DNA of 64,000 nt from Cytophagales bacterium (GCA_013299045.1 JAAFJX010000003.1:124001-188000), one strand, 5' to 3'; shown: positions 51,571 through 60,711, numbered from the stretch's first letter. The notes: generated by a model not told the origin, from the letters alone. Made by a program: numbers and translations.

Positions 51571-51600
51571 CAAATTTAGGACTTTTTGAAGAAAAACAAA
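51571..51600 (-). promoter_or_regulatory. Promoter of pheT
   Basis: Minus-strand TTTG (51600-51597), 18-base spacer, TAAATTTG (51578-51571). Supports the pheT start at 51520, since the longer frame begins upstream of the transcript start. Confidence 0.7.
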
Positions 51601-51820
51601 ATAGGAGAAGTGGCAAACCAGCGCTATTTTTATCTTACCAGCCCGAATATTTTGCTCGAAAACAAATGAAACGTTAGGCTGGGAGTAAACAAAAAAGAGC
51701 TTCTTTGCAACACAGCAGGTGTGCAGACTGCTAAAGTTTTGTTTATAGTTTATCGTTTTGCAATAGACTATGACTTGGCAGCGTTTTAAAGCCAGAAAGC
51801 ATATTTTACCTTACTCAAAC

Positions 51821-52405
51821 ATGATTCTGCAACGTTCATTAGCCCTTTTCACAGGTTTACTACTGCCCTCTATTTTGTTGTTTTCGTTTCAAAACCAACC
51901 AATTAAGCTTTCGCGTGTTCGCGTAGAAAACACCAATGTCAGTGTGAGTGTTCCTAAGAACTTCCATTTAATGACAGATGATGAAGTAGCATCAAAATAT
52001 TTTTCAACACAGCGCCCCACGGCCATCTTTACAGATGCGAATAACAAAGTTGATTTTGGGATTAATTTGACCGAAACAGAATGGCGCGAGCGCGACGTGG
52101 TCATGCTCGGTAAGTTTAGCAAAGCCAGTATTATGAATGGCTATCCCAAAGTTACGATTTTGCAAGAAAAAGCTGTAACTGTGCATGGAAAACAGTTTTA
52201 TCTGATTGAATTCATTGGCGAAATTCCAGAAGACACAAAGGCCATTTTGAACAAAGGAAAGATATCGCGCTACCACCTCATGCAATATACGATAGGCTAT
52301 GGCAATCAGTATGTATTCAATTTTAACTGCCCCAGTTCTATGAAGGCGACATGGCAAAACCCCGCTCGTAATATGATGAATAGCATTAAACTAGTGCCGT
52401 TTTAA
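51821..52405 (+). CDS. Secreted protein of unknown function, PsbP/DcrB-like
   Basis: 194 residues from the ATG at 51821, which starts a Sec signal ('RSLALFTGLLLPSILLFSF', no lipobox Cys). The mature domain, 'VSVSVPKNFHLMTDDEVASK', 'TAIFTDANNKVDFGINLTET', 'KQFYLIEFIGEIPED' and 'MQYTIGYGNQYVFNFNCPSS', follows the order of strands in PsbP/DcrB-type (DUF1795-like) periplasmic domains. I take that as a weak resemblance only. It is 12 bases upstream of a second unknown gene, likely co-transcribed. An ATG at 51770 would add 17 non-signal residues. Confidence 0.65.
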   Translation: MILQRSLALFTGLLLPSILLFSFQNQPIKLSRVRVENTNVSVSVPKNFHLMTDDEVASKYFSTQRPTAIFTDANNKVDFGINLTETEWRERDVVMLGKFSKASIMNGYPKVTILQEKAVTVHGKQFYLIEFIGEIPEDTKAILNKGKISRYHLMQYTIGYGNQYVFNFNCPSSMKATWQNPARNMMNSIKLVPF

Positions 52406-52417
52406 CCTTCAAAATCC

Positions 52418-52828
52418 ATGTCTACAAAGGAACGCGAGGTTATCATAAGCAAACTGATAACAGCTTTCAGAACTTATTTTGAAGTACTTACACCTCATTA
52501 TCAAAAGTTGATATGTGTTTACCAAACCGATGCTACTTATCGTTATCGGTTTGCGTTGGAATGGCAGGGGCTTGCACAGCTACTAACGGATTTTGAGGCA
52601 CGCGGCAGCCAGTTCCTGGAACTGAGTTGTTATTTGAGCAAACCACAAGACCACCTCTATAAAAGTTTTGGTTTGAACCTCTTGCTTCAGGGAGCGCCTC
52701 AAGGTGAACTGATAGCAGAAATTCTCCCAGCGCGTATCCCTCTTTTGCAACCATTTACGATTCAGAAAGCAAAAGATGCAGACATTTTTTTAGAATACTG
52801 GCAACAGTATATCATGCACATGACCTAA
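52418..52828 (+). CDS. Conserved-looking hypothetical protein
   Basis: 136 residues, no signal peptide or membrane segment. Mixed helix/sheet: 'REVIISKLITAFRTYFEVLTP' helix, 'RYRFALEWQGLAQLLTDFEA', 'LSCYLSKPQDHLYKSFGL' and 'LLQPFTIQKAKDADIFLEYW'. I recognise no family. It follows the secreted-protein gene by 12 bases and is the end of that unit; the adjacent siaC runs in the opposite direction. Codon use looks like that of its neighbours. Function unknown. Confidence 0.55.
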   Translation: MSTKEREVIISKLITAFRTYFEVLTPHYQKLICVYQTDATYRYRFALEWQGLAQLLTDFEARGSQFLELSCYLSKPQDHLYKSFGLNLLLQGAPQGELIAEILPARIPLLQPFTIQKAKDADIFLEYWQQYIMHMT

Positions 52829-52951
52829 AAAGGTAAAAAAATGGTGCTATAACTCAGCAAAAAAAGAGGGTAGAATAAAAAATTAGAACAAGAAAGCAGT
52901 TATGCAATTTGATAACGGCATAAACTTAAAAAAAACAACATCAAGGCAGGT

Positions 52952-53329
52952 TTAGTAAGGGAGCAGATTAAATGTTAAATCCACGTCTTCAGAATACTCC
53001 TCACCGCTCTCTAGCATATCCACATCGTCCTTCTGATAATACCAATTAACGGTTACTTTACCTCCTTTTTCATTTTGATACTCTTCTAAAATATCAAAAA
53101 TTTCTAAGAAACGACGCGACGTACTCGTGTTGTAATACGTCATTCTGAAATTAAACGTAATGGTTCGGTTTGGTTCTGACAAATACTTGTTGAGCCAGTC
53201 AAAGATAGGCTGATAAAATTCAATGGTGTATTCGTGGTAAGACTCCCCCGAAATTTCCAATATCCCCGTGTCATAGTTGAAATCAACCGTAGGAATATAG
53301 TTTTCACCTGCCATAAAAAATTTTTCCAT
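52952..53329 (-). CDS. siaC: SiaC-family regulatory phosphoprotein (DUF1987)
   Basis: 125 residues, STAS-like fold. Regulatory partner of the SiaB kinase; in Pseudomonas the phosphorylation state of SiaC Thr68 controls the diguanylate cyclase SiaD. Here the family motif 'FRMTYYNTSTSRRFLEIFDIL' places Thr at residue 68 (N-T-S), the matching site. The 'NYIPTVDFNYDTGILEISGESY' opening is family-typical. It lies 41 bases after siaB. SiaA (phosphatase) and SiaD are not in the window, so output is unknown in this lineage, where DUF1987 proteins are common. Confidence 0.88.
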   Translation of the reverse strand: MEKFFMAGENYIPTVDFNYDTGILEISGESYHEYTIEFYQPIFDWLNKYLSEPNRTITFNFRMTYYNTSTSRRFLEIFDILEEYQNEKGGKVTVNWYYQKDDVDMLESGEEYSEDVDLTFNLLPY

Positions 53330-53370
53330 ACTTATATGCTATTAAATACGCTGTTTGAATGCTTTTGTGT

Positions 53371-53946
53371 TTAGTTTAAAATCTTAGGTTTGTTTAATTT
53401 AACCGTCAGTGTAATGATGGAGGTATCGTTATCCATATCAAAGAACTGTACATCAAGCGGATTGTTGGATTTTCTGACCATTTCTATCAAACCAATATTA
53501 GCGCCAGGCGAGTCTGTGCGTTGTGGTGCACGCCTCTGCTCTTTATAAAAAGCCTTGAGGCTTTCTTCATCTAAGCTATTGATATGCACACAACGATTAT
53601 TGATATGCTCTACTTTCTCTTTTTTGACCAAGTTAGACGAAGAAACCCAATAACAATCCTCTGCCTCGCTTACCAACAAAAAGCCAACTCCTATGGGACG
53701 GTCTTCTGCAAGCGAATAAGACTTCTCGGCAGAGTGCAAATGAACGTTCTGCGAAAGTTCAATAAAGATAGAAAATATGCGCCTTCCAATATTAGGGTCA
53801 TCTTTCAGACTCTTTTTTTTGAGGCTACCAGCAAGCCTAGACAACAAATCCTGAGAAACAGCCCCCTTAAAAGAGAGGATAACGCTGTTTACCTGCATTT
53901 GTTTGTAAAAGCTATATACCTTAAAGTCCTTTTCCATTGGAAACAA
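53371..53946 (-). CDS. siaB: SiaB-family protein kinase (DUF6272)
   Basis: 191 residues, GHKL-like (HATPase) fold. Predicted to phosphorylate SiaC. Key motifs: N-box 'FIELSQNVHLHSAEK', G-box 'GANIGLIEMVRKS', and 'VGFLLVSEAEDCYWVSSSNLV'. A second Met at 53937 gives 'MEKDFKVYSFYKQM', an equally good start. Immediately upstream of siaC on the same strand, so the pair are co-expressed from a possible promoter at 54106-54135. Confidence 0.85.
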   Translation of the reverse strand: MFPMEKDFKVYSFYKQMQVNSVILSFKGAVSQDLLSRLAGSLKKKSLKDDPNIGRRIFSIFIELSQNVHLHSAEKSYSLAEDRPIGVGFLLVSEAEDCYWVSSSNLVKKEKVEHINNRCVHINSLDEESLKAFYKEQRRAPQRTDSPGANIGLIEMVRKSNNPLDVQFFDMDNDTSIITLTVKLNKPKILN

Positions 53947-54105
53947 TTAATAACAATGCTGTGCAATAACGCAAGATAGGTTATGCAAGGATAAACTCTT
54001 TGAGAACCATCAACAAATCTTGTGCCCAAAATATGCGCACAATATCTAACTCACTATAAAGCCCTTTGCATTCTTTTATGCCCAAAACTCTTTAGTAGGT
54101 TTGCA

Positions 54106-54135
54106 CAAAAATATGTATTTTGTTTTTATGCGCAA
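54106..54135 (-). promoter_or_regulatory. Possible promoter for siaB-siaC
   Basis: Minus-strand TTG (54135-54133), 19-base spacer, TATTTTTG (54113-54106). Good match, but it implies a leader of about 155 bases to siaB. Confidence 0.5.
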
Positions 54136-54188
54136 CTAGAAATGCAATTATTTTTCTGTTTTTTTTATCAAAAGTCTATTTTTAGACT

Positions 54189-55067
54189 TTAAGCCTTCGT
54201 TACGTCCCTAAAAGACATCTCTTTAATGAGTTCAAAACGCTGCTGCCAGTTTCGTTTTAGCCAAAAGGACTGCGCTTTGCCCTCTGTAAAATCTATGCTC
54301 TGAATATTTTGTAAAAAATCAGACTCTACACAGTCTTTGCGCACAAAAAAAGCATTTGACCCTGAAGATTCCGTAGTAACAAAAGCGTAGCCATGCTTTG
54401 TGAATAAATGCCGCCAGGCCTGCACCGAAGCCCCAAAATAGACCAAAGAGTCGTGTATTTTGGCCAAATCAAAGTTTTGATGATATTTGACAGTGAGCGT
54501 AGCCGTATCGCCAAAAGTAGGATTGTACTCTACTACAAAAATTTTGGGCGAAAAGCCCAGTTCAAAGACTTTTTCGGCCACGTAGTAGTCGTTGCTGTCT
54601 ATATCCAAAGAAAATATATCTGGCTGCTTCGTATTGGCTTCTTTGAGTACAGCTCCTAAATTGTGTATGTCCACATAAGCCTGTTTACATAACACAAAAG
54701 GGTTGTCCATAGCATGAAAAATACGCTGGCAGAGTTGATGCTTTTGCAAATTGCCTTCTACCATGATACCCGAAAAACGCCTGCCTAAAGCCAAAAGAGA
54801 GGTGTTGTTTTCTGTACCGTCCGAAGCACCTATCTCAATGAAAAAGTTGTTTTTTTCTTTGAGTTGTTCGTGCAAAAACTCCAAAATACCGTCTTCACCA
54901 TTTTGGCTAAAACCCGAATACTCCCAAGTACGCGGCATACGTGGGTCTGGCTTCCAGCGCTGCCTGTTATAACTGGCCTTGGCCATAGCAACATTGACCA
55001 AAGCCAAGGTTTGCAAAAAGCGGCTTTGTGTAAATTTTTGTGCTAAATTTCTCAAAAATGATTTCAT
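54189..55067 (-). CDS. FkbM-family-like methyltransferase
   Basis: 292 residues. SAM-dependent methyltransferase of FkbM type: 'YSGFSQNGEDGILEFLHEQL' followed by 'NNFFIEIGASDGTENNTSLLALG' (motif I, E-I-G-A-x-D-G), and 'DIFSLDIDSNDYYVAEKVFE' with the 'L-D-I-D' motif. The N-terminal helix (about 1-30) may be peripheral-membrane. Such proteins often modify polysaccharide or glycolipid; the substrate here is unknown. Divergent from purE, whose leader starts about 100 bases away. Confidence 0.75.
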   Translation of the reverse strand: MKSFLRNLAQKFTQSRFLQTLALVNVAMAKASYNRQRWKPDPRMPRTWEYSGFSQNGEDGILEFLHEQLKEKNNFFIEIGASDGTENNTSLLALGRRFSGIMVEGNLQKHQLCQRIFHAMDNPFVLCKQAYVDIHNLGAVLKEANTKQPDIFSLDIDSNDYYVAEKVFELGFSPKIFVVEYNPTFGDTATLTVKYHQNFDLAKIHDSLVYFGASVQAWRHLFTKHGYAFVTTESSGSNAFFVRKDCVESDFLQNIQSIDFTEGKAQSFWLKRNWQQRFELIKEMSFRDVTKA

Positions 55068-55167
55068 TGGGAGGCGTTTTTGGGTGGCTCTAGCTCAAAG
55101 AAATGGCTTCATTGAGGCCGTAAAAATCATAAATAGTCTTATCTTTGCCAAAAATTACCTCAAAAAT

Positions 55168-55665
55168 ATGGTAGGAATCATTATGGGTAGCCGCTCAGAC
55201 CTCAAGGTGATGCGGGCTGCCGCTGAAGTATTGGAAGAACTTGGTGTATCGTTCGAGCTAACTGTTGTGTCTGCGCATCGTACGCCTGCGCGCCTTTATG
55301 CCTATGCGCAAAGTGCAGTAGAACGCGGCCTGCGCGTGATTGTGGCGGGTGCGGGCGGTGCGGCGCATTTGCCTGGTATGGTGGCTTCGCTCTGTCCGTT
55401 GCCTGTGGTGGGCGTGCCTATTCACTCGTCCAACTCCATTGACGGCTGGGACTCTGTGTTGTCTATTTTACAAATGCCGAGTGGAGTACCTGTAGCCACA
55501 GTCGCACTCAATGGAGCCAAGAATGCCGGTATCTTAGCTGCTCAAATTATTGGTAGTGCTGATAGTGCCGTTTTGGAGCGGATTAAGGTCTATAAAGCAC
55601 GCCTTGAGGCAGACGTTCTGCGTTCTGCCTACGAACTGGAAGACGAGGGCTGGAAAAACGCATAA
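55168..55665 (+). CDS. purE: N5-carboxyaminoimidazole ribonucleotide mutase PurE
   Basis: Class I PurE: rearranges N5-CAIR to CAIR in purine synthesis. 165 residues from the ATG at 55168, where the family starts ('MVGIIMGSRSDLKVMRAAAE'). Marks: 'GSRSDL', 'SAHRTPARLY', 'GAGGAAHLPGMVAS', 'PVVGVPI', 'MPSGVPVATVAL'. The open frame runs back to 54979, but the extra residues are not PurE-like. A -7 element TATCTTTG (55140-55147) lies just ahead of this start. purK is not in view. sbcD follows 8 bases on. Confidence 0.96.
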   Translation: MVGIIMGSRSDLKVMRAAAEVLEELGVSFELTVVSAHRTPARLYAYAQSAVERGLRVIVAGAGGAAHLPGMVASLCPLPVVGVPIHSSNSIDGWDSVLSILQMPSGVPVATVALNGAKNAGILAAQIIGSADSAVLERIKVYKARLEADVLRSAYELEDEGWKNA

Positions 55666-55673
55666 AGGCAAGT

Positions 55674-56945
55674 ATGGTACGCATTTTACATACCGCCGAT
55701 TGGCATTTAGGCCAAAGATTTTTGAGTGAGAGCCGTGAAGAGGAGTTTGCGCAATTTTTGGACTGGCTGCGCGAAAGCGTTATCATTCCTCAAAAAGTAC
55801 AGGTTTTGGTCATTGCAGGCGATGTATTTGATGTAGGCACTCCGCCAAACACAGCCACCAAACTTTATTACGATTTTTTGGGCAGCTTGCAGCGCACTAC
55901 TTGCCAAGACGTGGTGGTGGTAGGTGGTAACCACGACTCTGCTCTGCTTCTGAACAGCACCGCCGAAGTTCTAAAGTATTTGAACGTTCATGTACGAGGC
56001 CACGCTTCTACAAACCCGAAAGACGACCTCATTGTCCTCAAAAACCCACAAAATGAACCTTTTTTAGTCATTTGTGCTGTACCTTTCTTACGCAGCCGCG
56101 ACCTATCTCTCAGCGATGAGGTGCTTGAAGAAGAAGCCTACCGCAAAACCTTGCGTCAGCGCATCAAAGCGCATTATACGCGCCTGGCCGAATTGGCGCA
56201 GCCTTACCGCGAAAAGGCCATTCCTGTACTCACTACTGGGCATTTGTGGGCAACGGGTGCTGAATTTAGCAATCTGGACGAGCAGCGCGACGATGCCGAA
56301 CGCAGTATTTACATGGGGCACTTGGCCGATGTAGGACTTGAGGCTTTCGGCGAAGGTTTTGATTATGTGGCGTTAGGGCATATTCATAAGGCACAAAGAG
56401 TGGGAGGGAATGAGCATATCCGCTATTCTGGTTCGCCTATTCCGCTCAATTTCAGCGAAAGGAATCAAGAAAAACAGGTCTTGTTGGTAGATTTGAACGC
56501 AAACAAGCCAGCCAAAGTAGAGGCCATTAAAGTCCCTTTGCTGCGCAATTTATTGCGTTTTGAGGGTACAATCAAGGAAATTGAAACGGCTCTTCAAAAA
56601 TTTCAAGAAGACTTTAAGATACAAACACCTTTTCAAACCTGGGCAGAGGTTATCTTGGAGGTAGACGGAGCGGGCAGTGCCGAAAAGGAAGCCTTGGACA
56701 AACTCATAGATACCTACAAGCGCTCTGTGCGCATACTTTATACCAAGCGCAAGCTCAAAACGAAGGAAATCAACTATGATTTTAGCCAAGACCAATATTT
56801 GGATTTAAACGATAGAGAAACAGTTTTGCTTGTTTTTGATAAATTTTGCGAAAGCAAAAATATAACAAACGAAAACCAGCTAAAAACCCTCAAAAGTACT
56901 TTCCGTGAGGTTTTGGAACGCTTAGCCCAGACTGACCCCGCCTGA
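55674..56945 (+). CDS. sbcD: Exonuclease SbcD/Mre11-like
   Basis: Nuclease subunit of SbcCD, which cleaves hairpins and DNA-end-bound protein blocks. 423 residues. Metallophosphoesterase motifs: 'HTADWHLGQRF', 'VIAGDVFDVGTPPN', 'VVVGGNHDSALLL', 'LTTGHLWATG', 'VALGHIHKAQ'; capping domain beyond residue 270. Length fits the Bacteroidota enzyme. sbcC is not adjacent: the next gene, mnmA, is convergent and overlaps the last 24 bases. Confidence 0.94.
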   Translation: MVRILHTADWHLGQRFLSESREEEFAQFLDWLRESVIIPQKVQVLVIAGDVFDVGTPPNTATKLYYDFLGSLQRTTCQDVVVVGGNHDSALLLNSTAEVLKYLNVHVRGHASTNPKDDLIVLKNPQNEPFLVICAVPFLRSRDLSLSDEVLEEEAYRKTLRQRIKAHYTRLAELAQPYREKAIPVLTTGHLWATGAEFSNLDEQRDDAERSIYMGHLADVGLEAFGEGFDYVALGHIHKAQRVGGNEHIRYSGSPIPLNFSERNQEKQVLLVDLNANKPAKVEAIKVPLLRNLLRFEGTIKEIETALQKFQEDFKIQTPFQTWAEVILEVDGAGSAEKEALDKLIDTYKRSVRILYTKRKLKTKEINYDFSQDQYLDLNDRETVLLVFDKFCESKNITNENQLKTLKSTFREVLERLAQTDPA

Positions 56946-58058
56946 TTCGCGGTTGCGCCAATGAAAGCTAGAGCTTATCCAGCCACCGCCCAGTACGTCA
57001 TCTCCCTCATAAAAAACTCCTGCTTGGCCAGGCGCTATGGCCGATACAGGTTGTTCAAATTTGACAAGCACCTCGCCTCCTTCCTGCCATATAAGGGAGG
57101 GCGTACCTTTATCAGTAGAGCGAACTTTAGTGCTACCTTCAAACTTTTTATGTTCTAGCGAAGGATATTTTTGAAGGTTTAACTGACTGACTATCATACC
57201 ATCGCGTTCTAGCTCGCTTTTGTCGCCGAGTACGATTCTGTTGCGCTCCTTTTGAATATCTACCACAAAAAGCGGCTTGCCCGTTGTAATACCCAACCCT
57301 TTGCGCTGACCAATGGTATAGAAAGGGAATCCTTCATGCTGCCCTAATACTTTTCCGTCTTTCTGAACGTAGTCGCCGCCCTGTACTTTTTCTTGTAGGT
57401 CTGGTACGCGATTTTTCAGAAAACTTCGGTAGTCATTGTCTGGAATAAAACAAATTTCGTAGGATTCGGGTTTATTGATAAGGTCAAAAAAGCCTCTTTC
57501 GGCAGCCATTTGGCGTATTTCGGTTTTGGTAAAACCACCAAGCGGCAGAATAGTGCGCGCTAGACTGGACTGCGAAACCCCCCAAAGCACGTAAGATTGG
57601 TCTTTGTGCAGGTCTATGCCCTTAGAAACTACTGAACGTCCGTTTTCTTGGCGCAGTTTGGCATAGTGGCCAGTGGCAATGAAGTCGCAATCCAATTTGT
57701 CGGCACGGCGCAAAAGTGCGTCCCACTTGATGTGCGTGTTGCAAAGTATGCAGGGGTTTGGTGTGCGGCCAGCAATGTATTCGCCTGTGAAGTAATTGAT
57801 GACGTAGTCGCCGAACTCAGCCCTTATGTCCAGAATATAGTGCGGAAAGCCCAACTCTACAGCTATGGCGCGCGCATCGTTGATGGAATCCAAGCTACAG
57901 CAGCCAGTTTCCTTTTTTGTGCCGCCCGACGAGGCATAGTCCCATGTTTTCATAGTCATACCAATCACTTCGTAGCCCTCCTCGTGCAACAAAACGGCCG
58001 CTAAGGAACTGTCTATTCCGCCGCTCATAGCCACCAAAACTCTGCCTTTTTTGCTCAT
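56922..58058 (-). CDS. mnmA: tRNA-specific 2-thiouridylase MnmA
   Basis: Makes the 2-thio group of (c)mnm5s2U34 in tRNA Lys, Glu and Gln. 378 residues. PP-loop 'VAMSGGIDSSLAAVLLH' (the common Val is Ile), catalytic Cys pair in 'NPCILCNTHIKW' and 'YEICFIPDNDYRSFL', 'GHYAKLRQENG', 'QSYVLWGVSQ', and the C-terminal beta-barrel 'IGQRKGLGI'. Overlaps sbcD by 24 bases tail to tail. A -7 element TAATTTTG is at 58088-58095 on the minus strand, with no good -33. Confidence 0.97.
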   Translation of the reverse strand: MSKKGRVLVAMSGGIDSSLAAVLLHEEGYEVIGMTMKTWDYASSGGTKKETGCCSLDSINDARAIAVELGFPHYILDIRAEFGDYVINYFTGEYIAGRTPNPCILCNTHIKWDALLRRADKLDCDFIATGHYAKLRQENGRSVVSKGIDLHKDQSYVLWGVSQSSLARTILPLGGFTKTEIRQMAAERGFFDLINKPESYEICFIPDNDYRSFLKNRVPDLQEKVQGGDYVQKDGKVLGQHEGFPFYTIGQRKGLGITTGKPLFVVDIQKERNRIVLGDKSELERDGMIVSQLNLQKYPSLEHKKFEGSTKVRSTDKGTPSLIWQEGGEVLVKFEQPVSAIAPGQAGVFYEGDDVLGGGWISSSFHWRNRESGGVSLG

Positions 58059-58196
58059 ATCCGCAACAATTTTCTGTTTTTAGCCTGCAAAATTAATGGA
58101 TTTTTTTGGTAAAAACGAATGATGCGAGCAGAGCTTTCCTCATAAAAGTTGGTATCTGCTTCATATCCCAAAGATAAGGCCGAAAATGCTTTCTTA

Positions 58197-60440
58197 CTAC
58201 CCAAATAAATTTTCTTGGCCTTCTCGTCTTAGCTGCCAGCTATCCTGCCCTATGCGGTCTGCGAGGTCTTCCAAAACGCTCAGAATGGTTTGGCTTTCAG
58301 GCGTTGTGCCATTTTTTAGAAGCGGCAAAATGGCCAATACGATTTCGTCAAAGCGAGCAATTTTCTTTTCTCTTTCCATGCGCCTTAAATAGCTCACTAA
58401 GTAGTACTTGATACGGAGTTTTACGTCTATTTGCGTGGTAAATTTTGTATCCTTCTTGATGGTGAACACCTCGCTTGTTTCATTATAATCAAATTTATCC
58501 AGCAGAATAGGGGTCAAGTCGCTGTACTCTTTTTTGAGTAGGTCTAAAAAACCAAGTTCTAAGCCTTTGATAATCAACTCATCATTGATTTGTTCTAAAG
58601 TTGCACCATTGTATTTGGCAATGATTCCTTCAACGGTTTGCATCACAATTTCTGCAATGTCTATGCCGAGGTTGGCTTTCATAATAGCTTTTGGATTGCG
58701 CACCTTACGGAAGTTGATAATTAACTGACCAGACAGCACCGTGAAGGGATTTTGGCGTTTTTTAAAACTTGTTTGCCCGTTTTTTTGAGGCACGGCCCCC
58801 GCATATTCAAACCCGCAACTTTCGGCTGTGTCAATGATAAGATGCCAAAATTCGGGGTCTTTGTGCGCAAACACAAAAGATAACCAGCGGTCGTATTTAA
58901 GCACTCTGTACATTTCTTTAATGCTTTGCGCCATCAATTCATTGTATTCCTCTTTGCTTTTGCTCTGCTCTCCGCCTTCAATGGCTTCTTGCTTATAGTC
59001 TTCGTCGGTTACTTTAAAGTCAAGCCAAGCATTCCACATGACCGATAAATCCAAATAAGGAATTTTTTTGCCATAAGGTGGGTCAGTGTAAATATAGTCC
59101 ACCGTTTCTTTGGGAATGAACTGTAAGTTTGTGGCACTTCCCTTGACTATCTGTGCATTAGAAATGGTTTTTTCGTTGATAAAATATTCCATTTCTTTTT
59201 TGGCGCTCAATAGCTTTTTGTATTTGGTTTCAAAAGTTTTTACAACATCTAAATCAATTTCTTCCTTTGCAATCCTATATCTGTAATAAGCAAAAGCAGC
59301 TGAGTTACCTGCATTTTCATTCCTTGAACTAGAATTATGGTAAGTTTTATTCGTTTTAGTTATTGTACTTGAAAAAGCAAGAAGCAAGGACTTTCGAGTA
59401 TTCTCATCTTTTTGCTTTAAGATAATCTGCTTGAGTAAACCTAGTTGAATCATTTGTTTGTTACTGAATAATTGGTCAACAGTTTCAACATCAGAGCCTT
59501 TAGGCAAGGGTAGCGGTTTGGGTTTGGGATACTTCTTTAAGGCTTTTTTTATCTCCTCCTCTGTTTTAGGTTCTTTTTTAAGATATTCTTCTCTCACTTG
59601 TTCAAAGGCCTCTGCTAAGTCATTCTGGTTCACAGGCACAATCAAAGCCTGAACCAAGAAAACAGCCATTGGGTTCAAGTCAATATTAATGGCTCTTCTG
59701 TTGTTCATCAATGCTTCAATGGCCGTAACTCCGCTGCCACCAAAGGGGTCTAGTACCAAATCGCCTGGTTTGCTAAAATTCTTGATGTACTCTGCCACCA
59801 CATTCCAGGTTTGTTTGGTAAAATAACCATGAACTCCAAAATGTCGTTTAGCAGCTTGTTTTTTGACTGGTATTTCTTCCAAGAGTGGCCTGCTACTGTA
59901 ATCAAATTCACCTTTATAAACTGCTTTTGGTTCATAAACGAAGTTTTTACTTACCTGAAAACTGGTGGGTGCAAGGAGTAAAACCAAATCTTGCCAGTGG
60001 TATTCAATATTTTCTACTAAAAAAAACAAAATAGGTTTGCCTGTATCGGAGGTTTTGAAAACCGAAAATTCTATGCCATTGCAGAGTGCAAAATAATTAC
60101 TTCTAATTTCGGGGTGGGTGGCATAGCTATAGACCTGTTCAACATTGTCATCATTAATAATTTTTTGATTGGGAGCTTTTGCATCTAGTACCCAAGCAAA
60201 ATTATTTTCAACCATCAGTGCATAGTCTGGTACAAGATTGATGGGTCTTTTTTTGCTGCCTATTTTCAAAAAGGGGTGTTGGAGGGTCTTGCTACGAACA
60301 ATGCTTGTTTGCGCATAGCCCAGTTGTTTCAGAATAGGGAGTATGATTACCTCTCGCACGCTGTCCTCTTTAAAGTCCGTACTCTGACCTAAAGCCTGAA
60401 AGTTTAACTCTCCAAAAAGTTGTTGTCTAGTTACTGTCAT
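58197..60440 (-). CDS. Single-chain restriction-modification-like protein: PD-(D/E)xK nuclease fused to DNA methyltransferase
   Basis: 747 residues from the ATG at 60440; the TTG upstream (60545) lies before the promoter. N-terminal HSDR_N-like nuclease: 'NLVPDYALMVENN' (P-D at 71-72) and 'WVLDAKAPNQKI' (D-x-K at 86-88). Then an N6/N4-type methyltransferase: motif I 'LVLDPFGGSGVTAIEAL' (231-247), acidic 'NIDLNP', and motif IV 'IYTDPPYGKKIPYLDLS' (452-457), separated by a 200-residue insert. Motif I before IV is the alpha/gamma order. No specificity subunit or separate endonuclease is adjacent, so it resembles a type IIG/IIC enzyme. The target sequence is unknown. Confidence 0.85.
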   Translation of the reverse strand: MTVTRQQLFGELNFQALGQSTDFKEDSVREVIILPILKQLGYAQTSIVRSKTLQHPFLKIGSKKRPINLVPDYALMVENNFAWVLDAKAPNQKIINDDNVEQVYSYATHPEIRSNYFALCNGIEFSVFKTSDTGKPILFFLVENIEYHWQDLVLLLAPTSFQVSKNFVYEPKAVYKGEFDYSSRPLLEEIPVKKQAAKRHFGVHGYFTKQTWNVVAEYIKNFSKPGDLVLDPFGGSGVTAIEALMNNRRAINIDLNPMAVFLVQALIVPVNQNDLAEAFEQVREEYLKKEPKTEEEIKKALKKYPKPKPLPLPKGSDVETVDQLFSNKQMIQLGLLKQIILKQKDENTRKSLLLAFSSTITKTNKTYHNSSSRNENAGNSAAFAYYRYRIAKEEIDLDVVKTFETKYKKLLSAKKEMEYFINEKTISNAQIVKGSATNLQFIPKETVDYIYTDPPYGKKIPYLDLSVMWNAWLDFKVTDEDYKQEAIEGGEQSKSKEEYNELMAQSIKEMYRVLKYDRWLSFVFAHKDPEFWHLIIDTAESCGFEYAGAVPQKNGQTSFKKRQNPFTVLSGQLIINFRKVRNPKAIMKANLGIDIAEIVMQTVEGIIAKYNGATLEQINDELIIKGLELGFLDLLKKEYSDLTPILLDKFDYNETSEVFTIKKDTKFTTQIDVKLRIKYYLVSYLRRMEREKKIARFDEIVLAILPLLKNGTTPESQTILSVLEDLADRIGQDSWQLRREGQENLFG

Positions 60441-60532
60441 TCTGCTCAGTTGATTATCATTTAAGGCAACGAGATAAAGACTCAAAATTGAAATACACCT
60501 TAATAGGATTGCCTCATACCGCTTGTATAGCG

Positions 60533-60563
60533 CAAAGGTATGCAAAAATAAGCATTGCCCAAA
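60533..60563 (-). promoter_or_regulatory. Promoter of the nuclease-methyltransferase gene
   Basis: Minus-strand TTTG (60563-60560), 19-base spacer, TACCTTTG (60540-60533). It gives an 85-base leader to the ATG at 60440 and rules out the TTG at 60545. Confidence 0.75.
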
Positions 60564-60711
60564 TAAGGCTCAGAATTATTTACACCCTTGACCAGAGCCG
60601 AAGCATCGCGGTTTCATACAGCTCAAATTACGGCTCAAAAAAGAAACTTTAAGAATAAAATGTAATTTTGCAAATGCTTAAAGACTTAAAAATCTGCTAT
60701 CTTGTGTTGTT

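Noticed and set aside
52952-53946. siaB-siaC as an anti-sigma/anti-anti-sigma module
   Set aside because: The folds are related, but the N-T-S site at residue 68 and the DUF1987 opening fit SiaC better, and no sigma factor is nearby.
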